This document shows, piece after piece, positions 9,078 through 19,388 of a stretch of 36,377 bases of DNA (position 1 is its first letter; each line of letters begins with the position of its first letter). The stretch spans positions 1 to 36,377 of the forward strand of contig JAHIWM010000215.1 of NCBI GenBank assembly GCA_018815765.1, written 5' to 3'. The notes below the pieces were generated by a model that was not told the origin of the DNA, did not search any database, and was given only the letters and a program-made list of their open reading frames with translations. Both the position numbers and the translations under genes were made by a program. The stretch comes from Gammaproteobacteria bacterium (lineage in GTDB: Bacteria; Pseudomonadota; Gammaproteobacteria; Enterobacterales; Alteromonadaceae).

Positions 9078-10607
9078 TTATTTAATTTTTTGCATCGGCC
9101 TGTCGTTATGACTCCAGTCGACGTGAAAAGTTTTACCTTTGGCTTTATCTGTCCGCTCAAAGGTATGAGCGCCAAAATAATCCCGTTGTCCTTGCAACAA
9201 ATTAGCAGGCAACACAGCGGTACGATACGAGTCGTAATAACTTAAAGCCGAGCTTAATGCGGATACCGGAATACCTGTCATGGCAGCTTCAGCCACAGCG
9301 CGGCGCCAGTTCATCTGATTGACAGAAATTTGTTTGGAGAAAAATGGATCCAGTAACAAATTCTGTAAATCGTCATTACGCTCATAAGCTTCAGTAATAG
9401 ACTGCAAAAATACTGCACGGATAATACAACCCGCACGCCAGATCTTTGCTATCTCAGCAAAATTCAGCTGCCAGCCATGCTCTGCTGCTGCGGTTTTCAT
9501 TAAATCGAAACCCTGAGCATAAACACAAATTTTGGCGCAGTAGAGTGCGTCATGCAGCTGCTTAATCATTTGCTCAGAAGTCTGGTTAGTGCAATGTTCA
9601 CGCACAGGGCCAGACAATAAGGTCGACGCCAGCACTCGTTGATCTTTTAAAGTCGACATAGAGCGGGCAAACACGGCTTCGCTGATGGTCGGTGCCGGAC
9701 AACCTAATTCCAGACTGCTGACGGCTGTCCAAAGACCTGTGCCTTTCTGGCCTGCTTTATCCAGAATCACATCCACCAAAGGTAAACCCGTTTCTGAGTC
9801 TTTAGTGGCCAGTACTTCAGCGCTGATTTCCAGCAGGTAGCTATTTAATATGCCCTGATTCCACTCTTTAAAGACATCAGACACCTGTTGAGCACTCATG
9901 CCCAACGCATCACGCATCACCTGATAGACTTCACAAATCAGCTGCATATCGGCGTATTCAATGCCGTTGTGCACCATTTTGACATAATGGCCTGAACCGC
10001 CTGGTCCAATGTAAGTTGTACAAGGCTCTCCTTCAATCACAGGGTTGCCTGGCTCGTGCCGCTCCAGCGGACGGCCTGTTGCCGGGTCTACTTTGGCAGC
10101 TATAGCACGCCAGATAGGTTCGATACGGGTCCAGGCATAAGGATCGCCACTTGGCATTAAAGACGGACCAAAACGAGCCCCTACTTCACCACCAGAAACT
10201 GCTGTACTGAAGAAAATAAATTTCCCTTCGTAGTGTTTTTCACGGCGCACTGTATCAGTCCACAGGCTATTGCCCGTATCGACAATAATGTCATCGGCCT
10301 GAATACCGGCATCAATCAGCTTTAAACAGACATCATCGACAGGCTTGCCAGCTGGCACAGATAAAATGACTAAATGAGGGGAAGATAAACGCGACAGAAG
10401 TTCTGTATAAGAGCTACAGCAGATCACACGGGCCGGTTTGTCACCCCGCTCGGCTTTGTCCTGCGCTATAACAGCTTCCAGTTTTTTATGGTCTAAATCA
10501 AAAGCGGCAACCCGATAACCGTGATCAGCCAGGTTTAAAATGAGGTTCTTCCCCATAACACCTGCGCCGACAAACCCTATATCACATAATACGGATGTCT
10601 CAGACAT
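9078..10607 (-). CDS. gnd: 6-phosphogluconate dehydrogenase (NADP-dependent, decarboxylating)
   Basis: GFVGAGVMGKNLILNL, FSTAVSGGEVGARFGPSLMPSG, GSGHYVKMVHNGIEYADMQLICE, ILDKAGQKGTGLWT, SLKDQRVLAS motifs. Confidence 0.93.
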   Translation of the reverse strand: MSETSVLCDIGFVGAGVMGKNLILNLADHGYRVAAFDLDHKKLEAVIAQDKAERGDKPARVICCSSYTELLSRLSSPHLVILSVPAGKPVDDVCLKLIDAGIQADDIIVDTGNSLWTDTVRREKHYEGKFIFFSTAVSGGEVGARFGPSLMPSGDPYAWTRIEPIWRAIAAKVDPATGRPLERHEPGNPVIEGEPCTTYIGPGGSGHYVKMVHNGIEYADMQLICEVYQVMRDALGMSAQQVSDVFKEWNQGILNSYLLEISAEVLATKDSETGLPLVDVILDKAGQKGTGLWTAVSSLELGCPAPTISEAVFARSMSTLKDQRVLASTLLSGPVREHCTNQTSEQMIKQLHDALYCAKICVYAQGFDLMKTAAAEHGWQLNFAEIAKIWRAGCIIRAVFLQSITEAYERNDDLQNLLLDPFFSKQISVNQMNWRRAVAEAAMTGIPVSALSSALSYYDSYRTAVLPANLLQGQRDYFGAHTFERTDKAKGKTFHVDWSHNDRPMQKIK

Positions 10608-10696
10608 TTGATTTTCCTTTTAAAATCCGGCACTGCAAAAGTGGCCGCGATTATACTGGAAAACTACGAATAAAGAAAAAGCTCAACTAAAAAAAC

Positions 10697-12748
10697 TCAG
10701 CTCCAAATGGATAAAGATCGTTCGCTCTGCAAATAACGGGTTCTTGTTGCTGCTTTTTCCAGCGGCTCTCCTGTCTCAAATTCAGTATCAAGCAACAGCT
10801 GCCAGCTTTTTTTTGGTAAATCGACCTGCAGTGGTTGATCGCCCGCATTAATAATCACCAACATGGCCTGATGGTCCTTTAAATGCTCAATAACAAAAAC
10901 ACAGCTGGTTTTGTAAGGGTCTGTCCAGTGTTCGTCTTGTTTTACGCTGCCATCTGCCAGATACCAACTCACCTGATGTTTATCGCCATGTAACTGGTAC
11001 TGATCATCCAGTAAAGACAACTGCTGTAGACAACTGAACTGCTGGCGTAACTGAATCATCTTTTTAACAAAACTCAGAAACTGAGTGGCCTGATAATCCA
11101 GTTGCCAGTGCAACCAGCTGATTTCATTGTCCTGACAATAAGCATTATTATTGCCTTGTTGGGTTTGGCTCAGCTCGTCCCCTCCCAGCCAATGCACTAT
11201 GCCCTGACTTAGCAACAAGCTTGCCACTAAGTTACGTTTATGCCGGAATCTTTTCTGCAGAATGTCCGCATCGCTGCTAGGTCCTTCAACGCCGTAATTC
11301 AGACTTAAATTATGGCCATGACCATCGCGGTTTTGTTCAGCATTCAGCCAGTTGTGCTTATCCTGATAACAGACCATGTCCTGTAAGGTAAAACCATCGT
11401 GGTAACTGATATAGTTCACACTGCAGCAGGCTGGCTTATGATGTTTCTGGAAAATATCACGTGAACCCAACAAACGGGTCGCAAAGTCCGGTAACTGGCC
11501 TGCATCCTGACGCCAGAACGAGCGGAAGGTATCCCGGCATTTATCATTGAGCTCAGACCAATGCGCCGGAAACTGCCCAAGTTGATAACCAAAAGGCCCT
11601 AAATCCCAGGGTTCAGCAATCAGCTTCACCTGACTTAATACCGGGTCCTGCGCTATCACCTGCAAAAACGTGGCATAAGCATCAAATCGTTTATGCTCAC
11701 GGGCTAAAGTCACGGCCAAATCAAAACGGAAGCCATCCACCTGCATCTCTGTAGCCCAATACCGTAACGCATCCAATACCAGACGTTGAGTCATAGGATG
11801 CGCCACATTCAGCGTATTGCCGCAGCCACTGTAATTGCAGTTCTGCTGGTAGTCGGTAATGTCGGCGTGATTTTCAAACAGATAATAATGTCGGTTGGCT
11901 AAGCCTCTGAAGCTTAAACGATAGTCCTCAGCCTCCGCGGTATGGTTAAACACCACATCAAGAATCACTTCCAGCCCATGCTGATGATAGGTACGTACCA
12001 GTTCTTTAAATTCGTTGACTGCATCATCCACCTGATAACGGGCATCAGGTGCAAAAAAGTTGATCGGGTTATAGCCCCAATAATTACTCAGTTTCAGCTT
12101 TTCTAAACGTGGCTCACTCATAAAACTGGCCACAGGTAACAGCTGCACTGTAGTGACACCTAAGTCTTTCAAATGCTGAATAACGGCAGGATGACACATG
12201 CCCTGATACTTGCCACGAAGCTCTTGTGGTACGTCAGGATGTAGCTTGGTCAGGCCTTTGACATGAGCTTCATAAATAATGGTTTTTTCGCGCGGTATCG
12301 CAGGCTTTTTGCTTTGTTGCCAATCAAATTGCGTAGAGGCCAGCACGCCTTTGGGCACCATATAATGGCTATGAACCTGATAAAGACGTTCGTTCCAGAC
12401 CAAAGCTCGGTTCAACTGTTTGGCATAAGGGTCTATCAGTAATCTGTTGCGATCAAAAACTAAACCAGAACTTGCTTGACAGACACCCTCAGCGCGTAAT
12501 CCGTATAAGGTTCCGGCTTCAATCCCTTCGAGCTGAAGGTGCCACAACTCTCCGGTGCGGGCAAAAAACTCCACTTCAGCCAGAGGTTCTTCCGTATCAG
12601 CACAAAACAAACATAACCAAAGCGCGGAGGCATCCGGCGCATAAACAGAAAAATTCCAGCTGTATGGACCAGTCTGGCTCGGGCCTAACGGATAAGGTCT
12701 ACCAATGGCACTGATCCATTGTGAATTCTGCTCTGGTTTCATACTCAC
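10697..12748 (-). CDS. glgX: Glycogen debranching enzyme (isoamylase-type, GH13)
   Basis: YEAHVKGLTKLHPDVP, NYWGYNPINFFAPDARY, VILDVVFNHTAE, DGFRFDLAVTL, LIAEPWDLG, INYISYHDGFTLQDMV. GTG start overlapping the glgB stop by 4 nt. Confidence 0.93.
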   Translation of the reverse strand: MSMKPEQNSQWISAIGRPYPLGPSQTGPYSWNFSVYAPDASALWLCLFCADTEEPLAEVEFFARTGELWHLQLEGIEAGTLYGLRAEGVCQASSGLVFDRNRLLIDPYAKQLNRALVWNERLYQVHSHYMVPKGVLASTQFDWQQSKKPAIPREKTIIYEAHVKGLTKLHPDVPQELRGKYQGMCHPAVIQHLKDLGVTTVQLLPVASFMSEPRLEKLKLSNYWGYNPINFFAPDARYQVDDAVNEFKELVRTYHQHGLEVILDVVFNHTAEAEDYRLSFRGLANRHYYLFENHADITDYQQNCNYSGCGNTLNVAHPMTQRLVLDALRYWATEMQVDGFRFDLAVTLAREHKRFDAYATFLQVIAQDPVLSQVKLIAEPWDLGPFGYQLGQFPAHWSELNDKCRDTFRSFWRQDAGQLPDFATRLLGSRDIFQKHHKPACCSVNYISYHDGFTLQDMVCYQDKHNWLNAEQNRDGHGHNLSLNYGVEGPSSDADILQKRFRHKRNLVASLLLSQGIVHWLGGDELSQTQQGNNNAYCQDNEISWLHWQLDYQATQFLSFVKKMIQLRQQFSCLQQLSLLDDQYQLHGDKHQVSWYLADGSVKQDEHWTDPYKTSCVFVIEHLKDHQAMLVIINAGDQPLQVDLPKKSWQLLLDTEFETGEPLEKAATRTRYLQSERSLSIWS

Positions 12749-14922
12749 GTTGTTTTTCTTCTCAAATACAGGGTCGATAACGGCGGCAAATCCAATTGCA
12801 GCATATAATTTAAACCAAAAGCAGCAGCAGGAAAGGCGGCTAAATATTCGCCAACCGGATAATTACTGCCCCAATAGTATTCGCTGTCGGTATTGAGGAT
12901 CACCTCGTATTCGCCTGGCTCTGCCACAGACAAACGGAAGCCACTTCGAGGCACAGGAGTAAAGTTGCTGACCACATACACCGCCTGGCCTTTTTGATCC
13001 AGACGGTAGAAGCTTAGAGTGCTGTGCTCGGCATCCTGATGATTAATCCAGCGGAAGCCTTGTGGATCATGGTCCAGTTGATGCAGAGGCGTACAGCTTC
13101 TGTACACCAGGTTTAAATCACGAAACAGTTGCTGCACACCTTTGTGTTTTTCAAAGGACAACAAAAACCATGGCAACTGCTGGTTATGATCCCACTCGGT
13201 ACCCTGACCAAACTCATTGCCCATAAAGTTCAGCTTTTTGCCAGGATGCGCATACATAAAAGCATAATAAGCTCTTAAATTAGCAGCCTGTTGCCATTCA
13301 TCGCCCGGCATCTTATTAATAATACTGCCTTTGCCATGCACCACTTCGTCATGCGATAACGGCAAAATGAAGTTTTCAGTAAAGGCGTACACCATAGAAA
13401 AAGTTAAATCATTATGATGAAATTTACGGTAGGCCGGATCTTTGCTGATATAACGCAGAGTGTCGTTCATCCAGCCCATGTTCCACTTAAAACCAAAACC
13501 CAAACCACCTAAATCTACAGGTCGGGTTACGCCATTAAAAGAGGTCGACTCTTCAGCAATCATCATGGCTTTCGGGTGCTGGCGGTACACTTCAGTATTC
13601 AGCCAGCGTAATAAACTGATGGCTTCGTAGTTATGGTTACCACCATCAATGTTGGGCACCCACTCACCGGCTCGTCGTGAATAATCCAGATACAACATCG
13701 AAGCTACCGCATCGACTCGCAGCGCATCAATATGGAAATACTCCAGCCAGAATAAAGCGCTGGCGACTAGAAACTGTCGGACATAATCTTTGCCATAGTC
13801 ATAAATGCAGGAATTCCAGTCTGGATGCCAGCCACGACGTGGGTCTTCGTACTCGTATAAATGGCTGCCATCAAAGCGGGCCAGCCCATGCGCATCTTCA
13901 GGAAAATGTGCTGGAACCCAATCTAAAATCACCCCTATTCCTGCCTGGTGACAAGCATCCACAAAGGCTTTGAACTGATCAGGTGTACCAAAACGTGAGG
14001 TTGCAGCAAACAAACCCAGCGGCTGATAACCCCAGGAACCGGAGTATGGGTGCTCCATCACTGGCAATAGTTCAATATGGGTATACCCCATGTCTAACAC
14101 ATAAGGAATAAGCTCAAGCGCCAATTCATTGTATGTCAGAAGCTCACCATGCGGATTGTGTTTCCATGAACCGGGATGCAACTCATAAATACTCATTGGC
14201 TGATGATAAGGGTCGAAGTGTCGCTCCTGCCATTGCTGGTCGTGCCAACGATATTTACTGTGGTCATACACCAGGGATGCATGAGACGGATACTGTTCAG
14301 CAGCAAAAGCCAAAGGATCCGCTTTGTGCGGTAACAAATTACCAAAAGCGTCTTTGATCTCAAATTTGTAACGCACGCCTGCACCAACGTCTGGCATTAC
14401 CAGTACCCAGTGCCCGCACTCTGTACGCTGCATCGGATGACGACGGCCATCCCACTGATTCATATCACCTATTAAGCTAACGCTGGATGCATTAGGAGCA
14501 TAAACAGCAAAACGGGTCGCGCTGAGTTTCTTTTTCCCCAGATCCAACTCAACCAACTGAGCACCAAGCTGCTTGTACAGATTCTCAGCTTTGCTGTTGA
14601 CAAAATGCACAGCGTAATAGGCTTCATCTTCAAACTGATAAGGGTCGACCAGCTCATAGCTATGGTGATGAGGTGTTTCTATCCTGAAGTAATAAGGGCT
14701 GGTTTTACGTTTTGCTGGTAATTCAAGCTCGAATAAACCATGTAAAACAGTCTGTGGCGTCATCTGGCCTAAGGATTTTCGACTAGTAAAATCAAACACT
14801 TCTACTTTGGCAGCGTCAGGTAAGTAGGCCCGGATCATTAAACCTTTGGTTGCACCACGCTGCCAGGACAATACAGAAAAGGGAGAAGAACAACTGGCAG
14901 AGGCTAACTGAGTTACGGACAT
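12745..14922 (-). CDS. glgB: 1,4-alpha-glucan branching enzyme
   Basis: YELHPGSWKHNP, ELLPVMEHPYSGSWGYQPLGLFA, DWVPAHFPED, LRVDAVASMLYLDYSR, MIAEESTSF, LPLSHDEVVHGKGSI motifs. Confidence 0.95.
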   Translation of the reverse strand: MSVTQLASASCSSPFSVLSWQRGATKGLMIRAYLPDAAKVEVFDFTSRKSLGQMTPQTVLHGLFELELPAKRKTSPYYFRIETPHHHSYELVDPYQFEDEAYYAVHFVNSKAENLYKQLGAQLVELDLGKKKLSATRFAVYAPNASSVSLIGDMNQWDGRRHPMQRTECGHWVLVMPDVGAGVRYKFEIKDAFGNLLPHKADPLAFAAEQYPSHASLVYDHSKYRWHDQQWQERHFDPYHQPMSIYELHPGSWKHNPHGELLTYNELALELIPYVLDMGYTHIELLPVMEHPYSGSWGYQPLGLFAATSRFGTPDQFKAFVDACHQAGIGVILDWVPAHFPEDAHGLARFDGSHLYEYEDPRRGWHPDWNSCIYDYGKDYVRQFLVASALFWLEYFHIDALRVDAVASMLYLDYSRRAGEWVPNIDGGNHNYEAISLLRWLNTEVYRQHPKAMMIAEESTSFNGVTRPVDLGGLGFGFKWNMGWMNDTLRYISKDPAYRKFHHNDLTFSMVYAFTENFILPLSHDEVVHGKGSIINKMPGDEWQQAANLRAYYAFMYAHPGKKLNFMGNEFGQGTEWDHNQQLPWFLLSFEKHKGVQQLFRDLNLVYRSCTPLHQLDHDPQGFRWINHQDAEHSTLSFYRLDQKGQAVYVVSNFTPVPRSGFRLSVAEPGEYEVILNTDSEYYWGSNYPVGEYLAAFPAAAFGLNYMLQLDLPPLSTLYLRRKTT

Positions 14923-14977
14923 GAACTATCCTTTTGATTTTTTTACCGTCTTAGTTTCTAAGATAACAAATTACACT

Positions 14978-15005
14978 AAAACTGCCATGGGGTTATGGCA
15001 GTTTT
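14978..15005 (-). terminator. Terminator between malQ and glgB
   Basis: AAAACTGCCAT-N6-ATGGCAGTTTT perfect inverted repeat with T/A tracts. Confidence 0.6.
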
Positions 15006-15086
15006 ATAGCGGAATTATTTGAAACCATAGCTTTTACTTTGTGCCATGGATTCAAATAATCTGGTTCCGGTGCTTGCTTTTGTTCG

Positions 15087-17270
15087 TTAACTTCGACGCA
15101 ATCGGGTCAGCTCCTGCAATAACTGATTAACGTTCTGCTGCTGTGCAAGTTGCTCTAACGTCATCGTCAATTTACGCCGCCAGTTTGGATATTCATTGCT
15201 GGTGCCGGGAATATTGACTGGTTGTGTCATTTCCATCCAGTCTTCCAATTGTAAACATAAGAGTTGACTGGAGCCTTTGGCAACATGACGCTGAATGGCA
15301 TAACTCAGTTCAGTGCTCATGCCTACATGATCCACACTGCGGCTAAAGTTAGGGTCCAGCATTTGATGACCATGCAAAGAATTTAGTATTTTTTGCTTGT
15401 CTTCATGGCGGGACTGGAACAAAGCAGGTAACTGGTCTTCGCGATACAAGCCCACGTCTTTACCTAAAGTTAAGTCACCACAATGCCAGTAGCCTATTAA
15501 GGTTGGCATATCGTGAGTCGTTAAGGTTGCCATCGCCTGTACAGGGTAATGAGCCGGAGACACGTAACCACCATCTTCAGCTTTCTCAAAGAAAAATACC
15601 CGGTAGGAATACATGCCATAGGCAGCAAGTATTTCCCTGATACCATCTGGTACTGTGCCTAAGTCTTCACCTATCACCACCACCTGATGGCGCTGCGACT
15701 CAAGAGCTAAAATACCTAATAAATCCTGAATCGGGTAATAGACATAAGCTCCATCCCCTGCACTGTCAGCCCCTTTCGGCACCCACCATAAGCGTAATAA
15801 CGCCATCACGTGATCAATACGCAAAGCACCTGAGTTTTGCATATTGGCGCGGAACAAATCGATCATAGGCCGGTAAGCTTGCTGGAACATCTGATAAGGT
15901 AACATTGGAGGCAAGCCCCAATTCTGGCCTTTAGGTCCTAAAATATCCGGCGGCGCACCTACGCTGGCGCCACGGCAATACAATTCCGGGTTGCCCCAGA
16001 TTTCCGTCGAGGCTTCACTGACGCCAACCGCCAAATCACGGTATAAACCTAATAACATGCCCTGTTCTTTGGCAAAAGCTTGTGCTTTAGCCAACTGCTC
16101 GCGGGCAATAAATTGCAGATAACAGTAAAAATCGAGTTCATGGGCATGCTCTTTGGCAAACATCAGCACTTCATCGCTGTCAGGTCTTTGCCAGGCTTCA
16201 GGCCAAACAGGCCAGCCCCATGCATGGATATCTTTTTGAATCAAATGGGCGTGAATTGCATCGTAAAGCGCTAACTGTAATAAACTTTCACCGGATTGTT
16301 GTTTAAATACAGAAAATGCCTCAACCAGTTCAGTATGTTCAGACTGATGTTCAGTGAACCATTGGTACAGCGCTTTTAACACAGGTAACTTCAAACGGGT
16401 GACGGCGCTGTAGTCAACCCACTCTGTTGCACGTGCTGCAGTCAGCTGTTGTTGAAATCCTGGCGCACTGACCAGCTGTTTTACTTGCTGACATTGCTCA
16501 TAACCAAGCATTTCCGGCACAGCTAAATAGATAATATTTAACCAGCGTCGTGACGACGGGCTATAAGGACTGGCTGATTCCGGCATAGCCGGATAAAGCG
16601 CATGAATAGGATTTAAACCGACAAAATCTGCGCCTTGTTTGGCTAAATGGCCAAGCAGAAAACGTAAGTCAGCAAAGTCACCTATGCCCCAGTTCTGCTC
16701 TGAGCGCACACAGTACAATTGTACCGATACGCCCCATTGTTTTTGTTTGTTGAATTCTGCTGGTTGAAAGCATGATGAAGGAGTAATGATCAGCGACTGA
16801 ACGAACTCCAGCTCACCCAAAGTCAGACTTAAGCTGTGATATCCCTGCTCCAGCAAAACCGGCAGCGTCCATTGATACTGCTGGTATTCTTCGCCGTCAA
16901 ATACGGCCACCTGATTTAATTCAGCATCGTCAGTCGCAGTCACAGTAAATGTCTGCTTTTTACCTTGCTCTGTTGTCAATACCAGCTCTAGTGGGCTGTT
17001 GGCTAATTCTATAGGTAATTTCAATTGGATCTGGGTGTCCAGTCCTGATTGTTGCACTGATACCGGATCCAGCAATTGCTCCCAATGGTCTTGCTGACGC
17101 TCTATTAATTGTTCTCGTGCTAAAGCGTCGTTATCTACCGCAAAACCCTGAGCTGATAACAAGGTCAGTAAATTTTTCTCTGCGACTTCAGATTGATTGC
17201 CCCAGGCATCTGTGAATTTTGTTTCTATACCAGTGAAGGCAATCAGATCAGAAAGTAATTGTTTGTCCAT
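15087..17270 (-). CDS. malQ: 4-alpha-glucanotransferase (amylomaltase)
   Basis: WGVSVQLYCVRSEQNWGIGDFADL, SPYSPSSRRWLNIIYLAV, GLYRDLAVGV, NWGLPP, LRIDHVMAL, VVIGEDLGTVPDGIRE, TTHDMPTLIGYW. Confidence 0.95.
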   Translation of the reverse strand: MDKQLLSDLIAFTGIETKFTDAWGNQSEVAEKNLLTLLSAQGFAVDNDALAREQLIERQQDHWEQLLDPVSVQQSGLDTQIQLKLPIELANSPLELVLTTEQGKKQTFTVTATDDAELNQVAVFDGEEYQQYQWTLPVLLEQGYHSLSLTLGELEFVQSLIITPSSCFQPAEFNKQKQWGVSVQLYCVRSEQNWGIGDFADLRFLLGHLAKQGADFVGLNPIHALYPAMPESASPYSPSSRRWLNIIYLAVPEMLGYEQCQQVKQLVSAPGFQQQLTAARATEWVDYSAVTRLKLPVLKALYQWFTEHQSEHTELVEAFSVFKQQSGESLLQLALYDAIHAHLIQKDIHAWGWPVWPEAWQRPDSDEVLMFAKEHAHELDFYCYLQFIAREQLAKAQAFAKEQGMLLGLYRDLAVGVSEASTEIWGNPELYCRGASVGAPPDILGPKGQNWGLPPMLPYQMFQQAYRPMIDLFRANMQNSGALRIDHVMALLRLWWVPKGADSAGDGAYVYYPIQDLLGILALESQRHQVVVIGEDLGTVPDGIREILAAYGMYSYRVFFFEKAEDGGYVSPAHYPVQAMATLTTHDMPTLIGYWHCGDLTLGKDVGLYREDQLPALFQSRHEDKQKILNSLHGHQMLDPNFSRSVDHVGMSTELSYAIQRHVAKGSSQLLCLQLEDWMEMTQPVNIPGTSNEYPNWRRKLTMTLEQLAQQQNVNQLLQELTRLRRS

Positions 17271-17412
17271 AAAGGCTCCAGCGACCCGCTTTTTGCTCTA
17301 AAAAGTAAATGGTTAGGGAAAATTAACTACCACAGTCTACTCCAGATTCAAGGTCTGGATTAACAAAATACGAATGCATAACTTTTTTGTGCTTGAAAAG
17401 AATGACAAAAAA

Positions 17413-17427
17413 TGTAATTTTATTACA
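17413..17427. promoter_or_regulatory. HexR-type operator upstream of gapA
   Basis: Perfect palindrome TGTAAT-TTT-ATTACA, matching the remembered HexR consensus TGTAATwwwATTACA; 29 bp upstream of the gapA ATG. Confidence 0.75.
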
Positions 17428-17455
17428 GAATTAAATTACAGTCTGGGGATAGGTT

Positions 17456-18469
17456 ATGACAATTCGTGTAGCAATTAATGGTTTTGGCCGCATTGGCCGC
17501 AACGTTTTACGCGCTTTATATGAGTCAAAAAAGAATTATGACATCAAAGTTGTAGCCATTAACGATTTAGGCGATGCCGCTATTAACGCCCATTTACTGA
17601 AGTACGACACAGCGCATGGCATTTTCTTCGCTGACGTAGAGCACTCAGACAAAGCTATTTTCGTAAATAAAGATGAAATCCAGATCCTGAGCGAGCGCAG
17701 TCCGGCAAACCTGCCATGGGCTGAATTAAATATCGACGTTGTGCTGGAATGTACTGGTCTGTTCACAACCCGTCAGACAGCTGGTGCTCACTTAACAGCG
17801 GGCGCGAAAAAAGTCATTATCTCTGCCCCGGCTAAAGATGTAGATGCCACTGTAGTTTATGGTGTAAACCATGATGTCATCACTAAAGATATGACCATCA
17901 TCTCTAACGCCTCTTGCACCACCAACTGTTTATCTCCCATCGCTAAGCCGCTCAATGATGCTCTGGGCATTGAATCAGGTTTAATGACCACTATTCATGC
18001 ATACACCAACGACCAGCGTTTAAGTGATGTGTATCACACTGACGTACGTCGTGCCCGTGCTGCCGCTATGTCGATGATCCCAACACAAACTGGCGCCGCC
18101 GCTGCTGTAGGTTTAGTAGTACCAGAGCTCAAAGGTAAATTTGATGGCTTAGCGGTACGTGTGCCAACACTGAACGTTTCTTTAGTGGATTTGTCTTTTA
18201 TTGCCGGTCGCAACACCACGGTTGAAGAAGTGAACGACATCATCCGTAAAGCTGCAGCACAGAGCCCAATGAATCAGGTCTTAGCGGTCAATGATTTACC
18301 ATTGGTGTCTGTCGATTTTAACCACAATCCAATGTCCTCTATTTTTGATGCCAGCGAAACCCGTGTAAACGGTCGTCTGGTCAAAGTGATGGCATGGTAT
18401 GACAATGAGTGGGGTTTCAGTAACCGTATGCTGGACAACACTGTTGAACTGATGAAACATTCAAAGTAA
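17456..18469 (+). CDS. gapA: Glyceraldehyde-3-phosphate dehydrogenase, type I
   Basis: [68 protein letters not shown]. Confidence 0.96.
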   Translation: MTIRVAINGFGRIGRNVLRALYESKKNYDIKVVAINDLGDAAINAHLLKYDTAHGIFFADVEHSDKAIFVNKDEIQILSERSPANLPWAELNIDVVLECTGLFTTRQTAGAHLTAGAKKVIISAPAKDVDATVVYGVNHDVITKDMTIISNASCTTNCLSPIAKPLNDALGIESGLMTTIHAYTNDQRLSDVYHTDVRRARAAAMSMIPTQTGAAAAVGLVVPELKGKFDGLAVRVPTLNVSLVDLSFIAGRNTTVEEVNDIIRKAAAQSPMNQVLAVNDLPLVSVDFNHNPMSSIFDASETRVNGRLVKVMAWYDNEWGFSNRMLDNTVELMKHSK

Positions 18470-18487
18470 GTTATTCTTCAGGCACAG

Positions 18488-18511
18488 AGGCGGCTTTTTA
18501 GCCGCCTTTTC
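18488..18511 (+). terminator. Terminator downstream of gapA
   Basis: AGGCGGCT-TTTT-AGCCGCCT followed by TTTCTTTC. Confidence 0.75.
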
Positions 18512-18536
18512 TTTCCGTTAAATTTGAGATGACCAG

Positions 18537-19388
18537 ATGACCAGCAACGCCATAATTCAGCAATCCGGTTTTGCCCACTTAAAGGATTTACCTTGTTATG
18601 TCCTGAGCTGTGGTCAGGCTACAGCTGTGATTAGCAGCTATGGCGCTCATGTACTCTCTTATAAACCACAGGCAGAAGTCGAAGTAATTTACCTTTCGCC
18701 TGATTCGGTATGGCAAAACAACAGCCCTATCCGGGGTGGCGTGCCTGTCTGCTGGCCATGGTTTGGGCCCGCAGCGACTGAATTCAATCCTGATGCACAA
18801 AAACTACCCAATCATGGTCTGGTGCGCACTGAACTCTGGCAGCTTGTACAGCAGTCAGTCACAGATACCGCCGTCAGTATTGAATTGCGTATAGAAGCTC
18901 AGGCTTTGCCTTATTCCAACGCACCTTCTTATTTAAGTTTGACCCTGCAATTAACCGAAGCCGCTTTAACCATGACGCTAAACTCGGATCAGGGTTTACA
19001 GCAAGCTGCTCTACATAGCTATTTTACTGTGGATTCTGTGCATCAGGTTGCGGTCAGCACTCTGACTGGATCTTATCTGGATAAAGTAAAAGCTGGTGAG
19101 CGATTTGAGCAGCAACAGCCTGAATTAAAGTTTTCAGAAGAAGTAGACAGGGTTTATCTGGATACAACGGGTGAGCTAACCTTAAAACAAGAAAAAAATG
19201 CTGTGCAGATCACTCAGCAAGGACATGACGCCAGTGTGTTATGGAATCCATGGACAGAAAAAGCGGCAGCATTAAAAGATTTACCTGATTCTGGTTATCT
19301 GGATTTTGTTTGTGTTGAAACAGCGCGTCTGAACCTGACCAATACAGCCCCATTGCAACTGGTCCAACAAATCCGTTATTTGGGTTAG
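18537..19388 (+). CDS. yeaD: D-hexose-6-phosphate mutarotase (YeaD family)
   Basis: SYGAHVLSYKP, RGGVPVCWPWFGPAA, NHGLVRTELW, LHSYFTVDSV, VLWNPWTEKAAALKDLPDSGYLDFVCVE typical of YeaD. Confidence 0.9.
   Translation: MTSNAIIQQSGFAHLKDLPCYVLSCGQATAVISSYGAHVLSYKPQAEVEVIYLSPDSVWQNNSPIRGGVPVCWPWFGPAATEFNPDAQKLPNHGLVRTELWQLVQQSVTDTAVSIELRIEAQALPYSNAPSYLSLTLQLTEAALTMTLNSDQGLQQAALHSYFTVDSVHQVAVSTLTGSYLDKVKAGERFEQQQPELKFSEEVDRVYLDTTGELTLKQEKNAVQITQQGHDASVLWNPWTEKAAALKDLPDSGYLDFVCVETARLNLTNTAPLQLVQQIRYLG

Noticed and set aside
14961-14975. Possible HexR box upstream of glgB (AGATAA-CAA-ATTACA)
   Set aside because: Only one intact half site (8 of 12 positions), in an AT-rich spacer; not distinguishable from chance without a genome-wide matrix scan.
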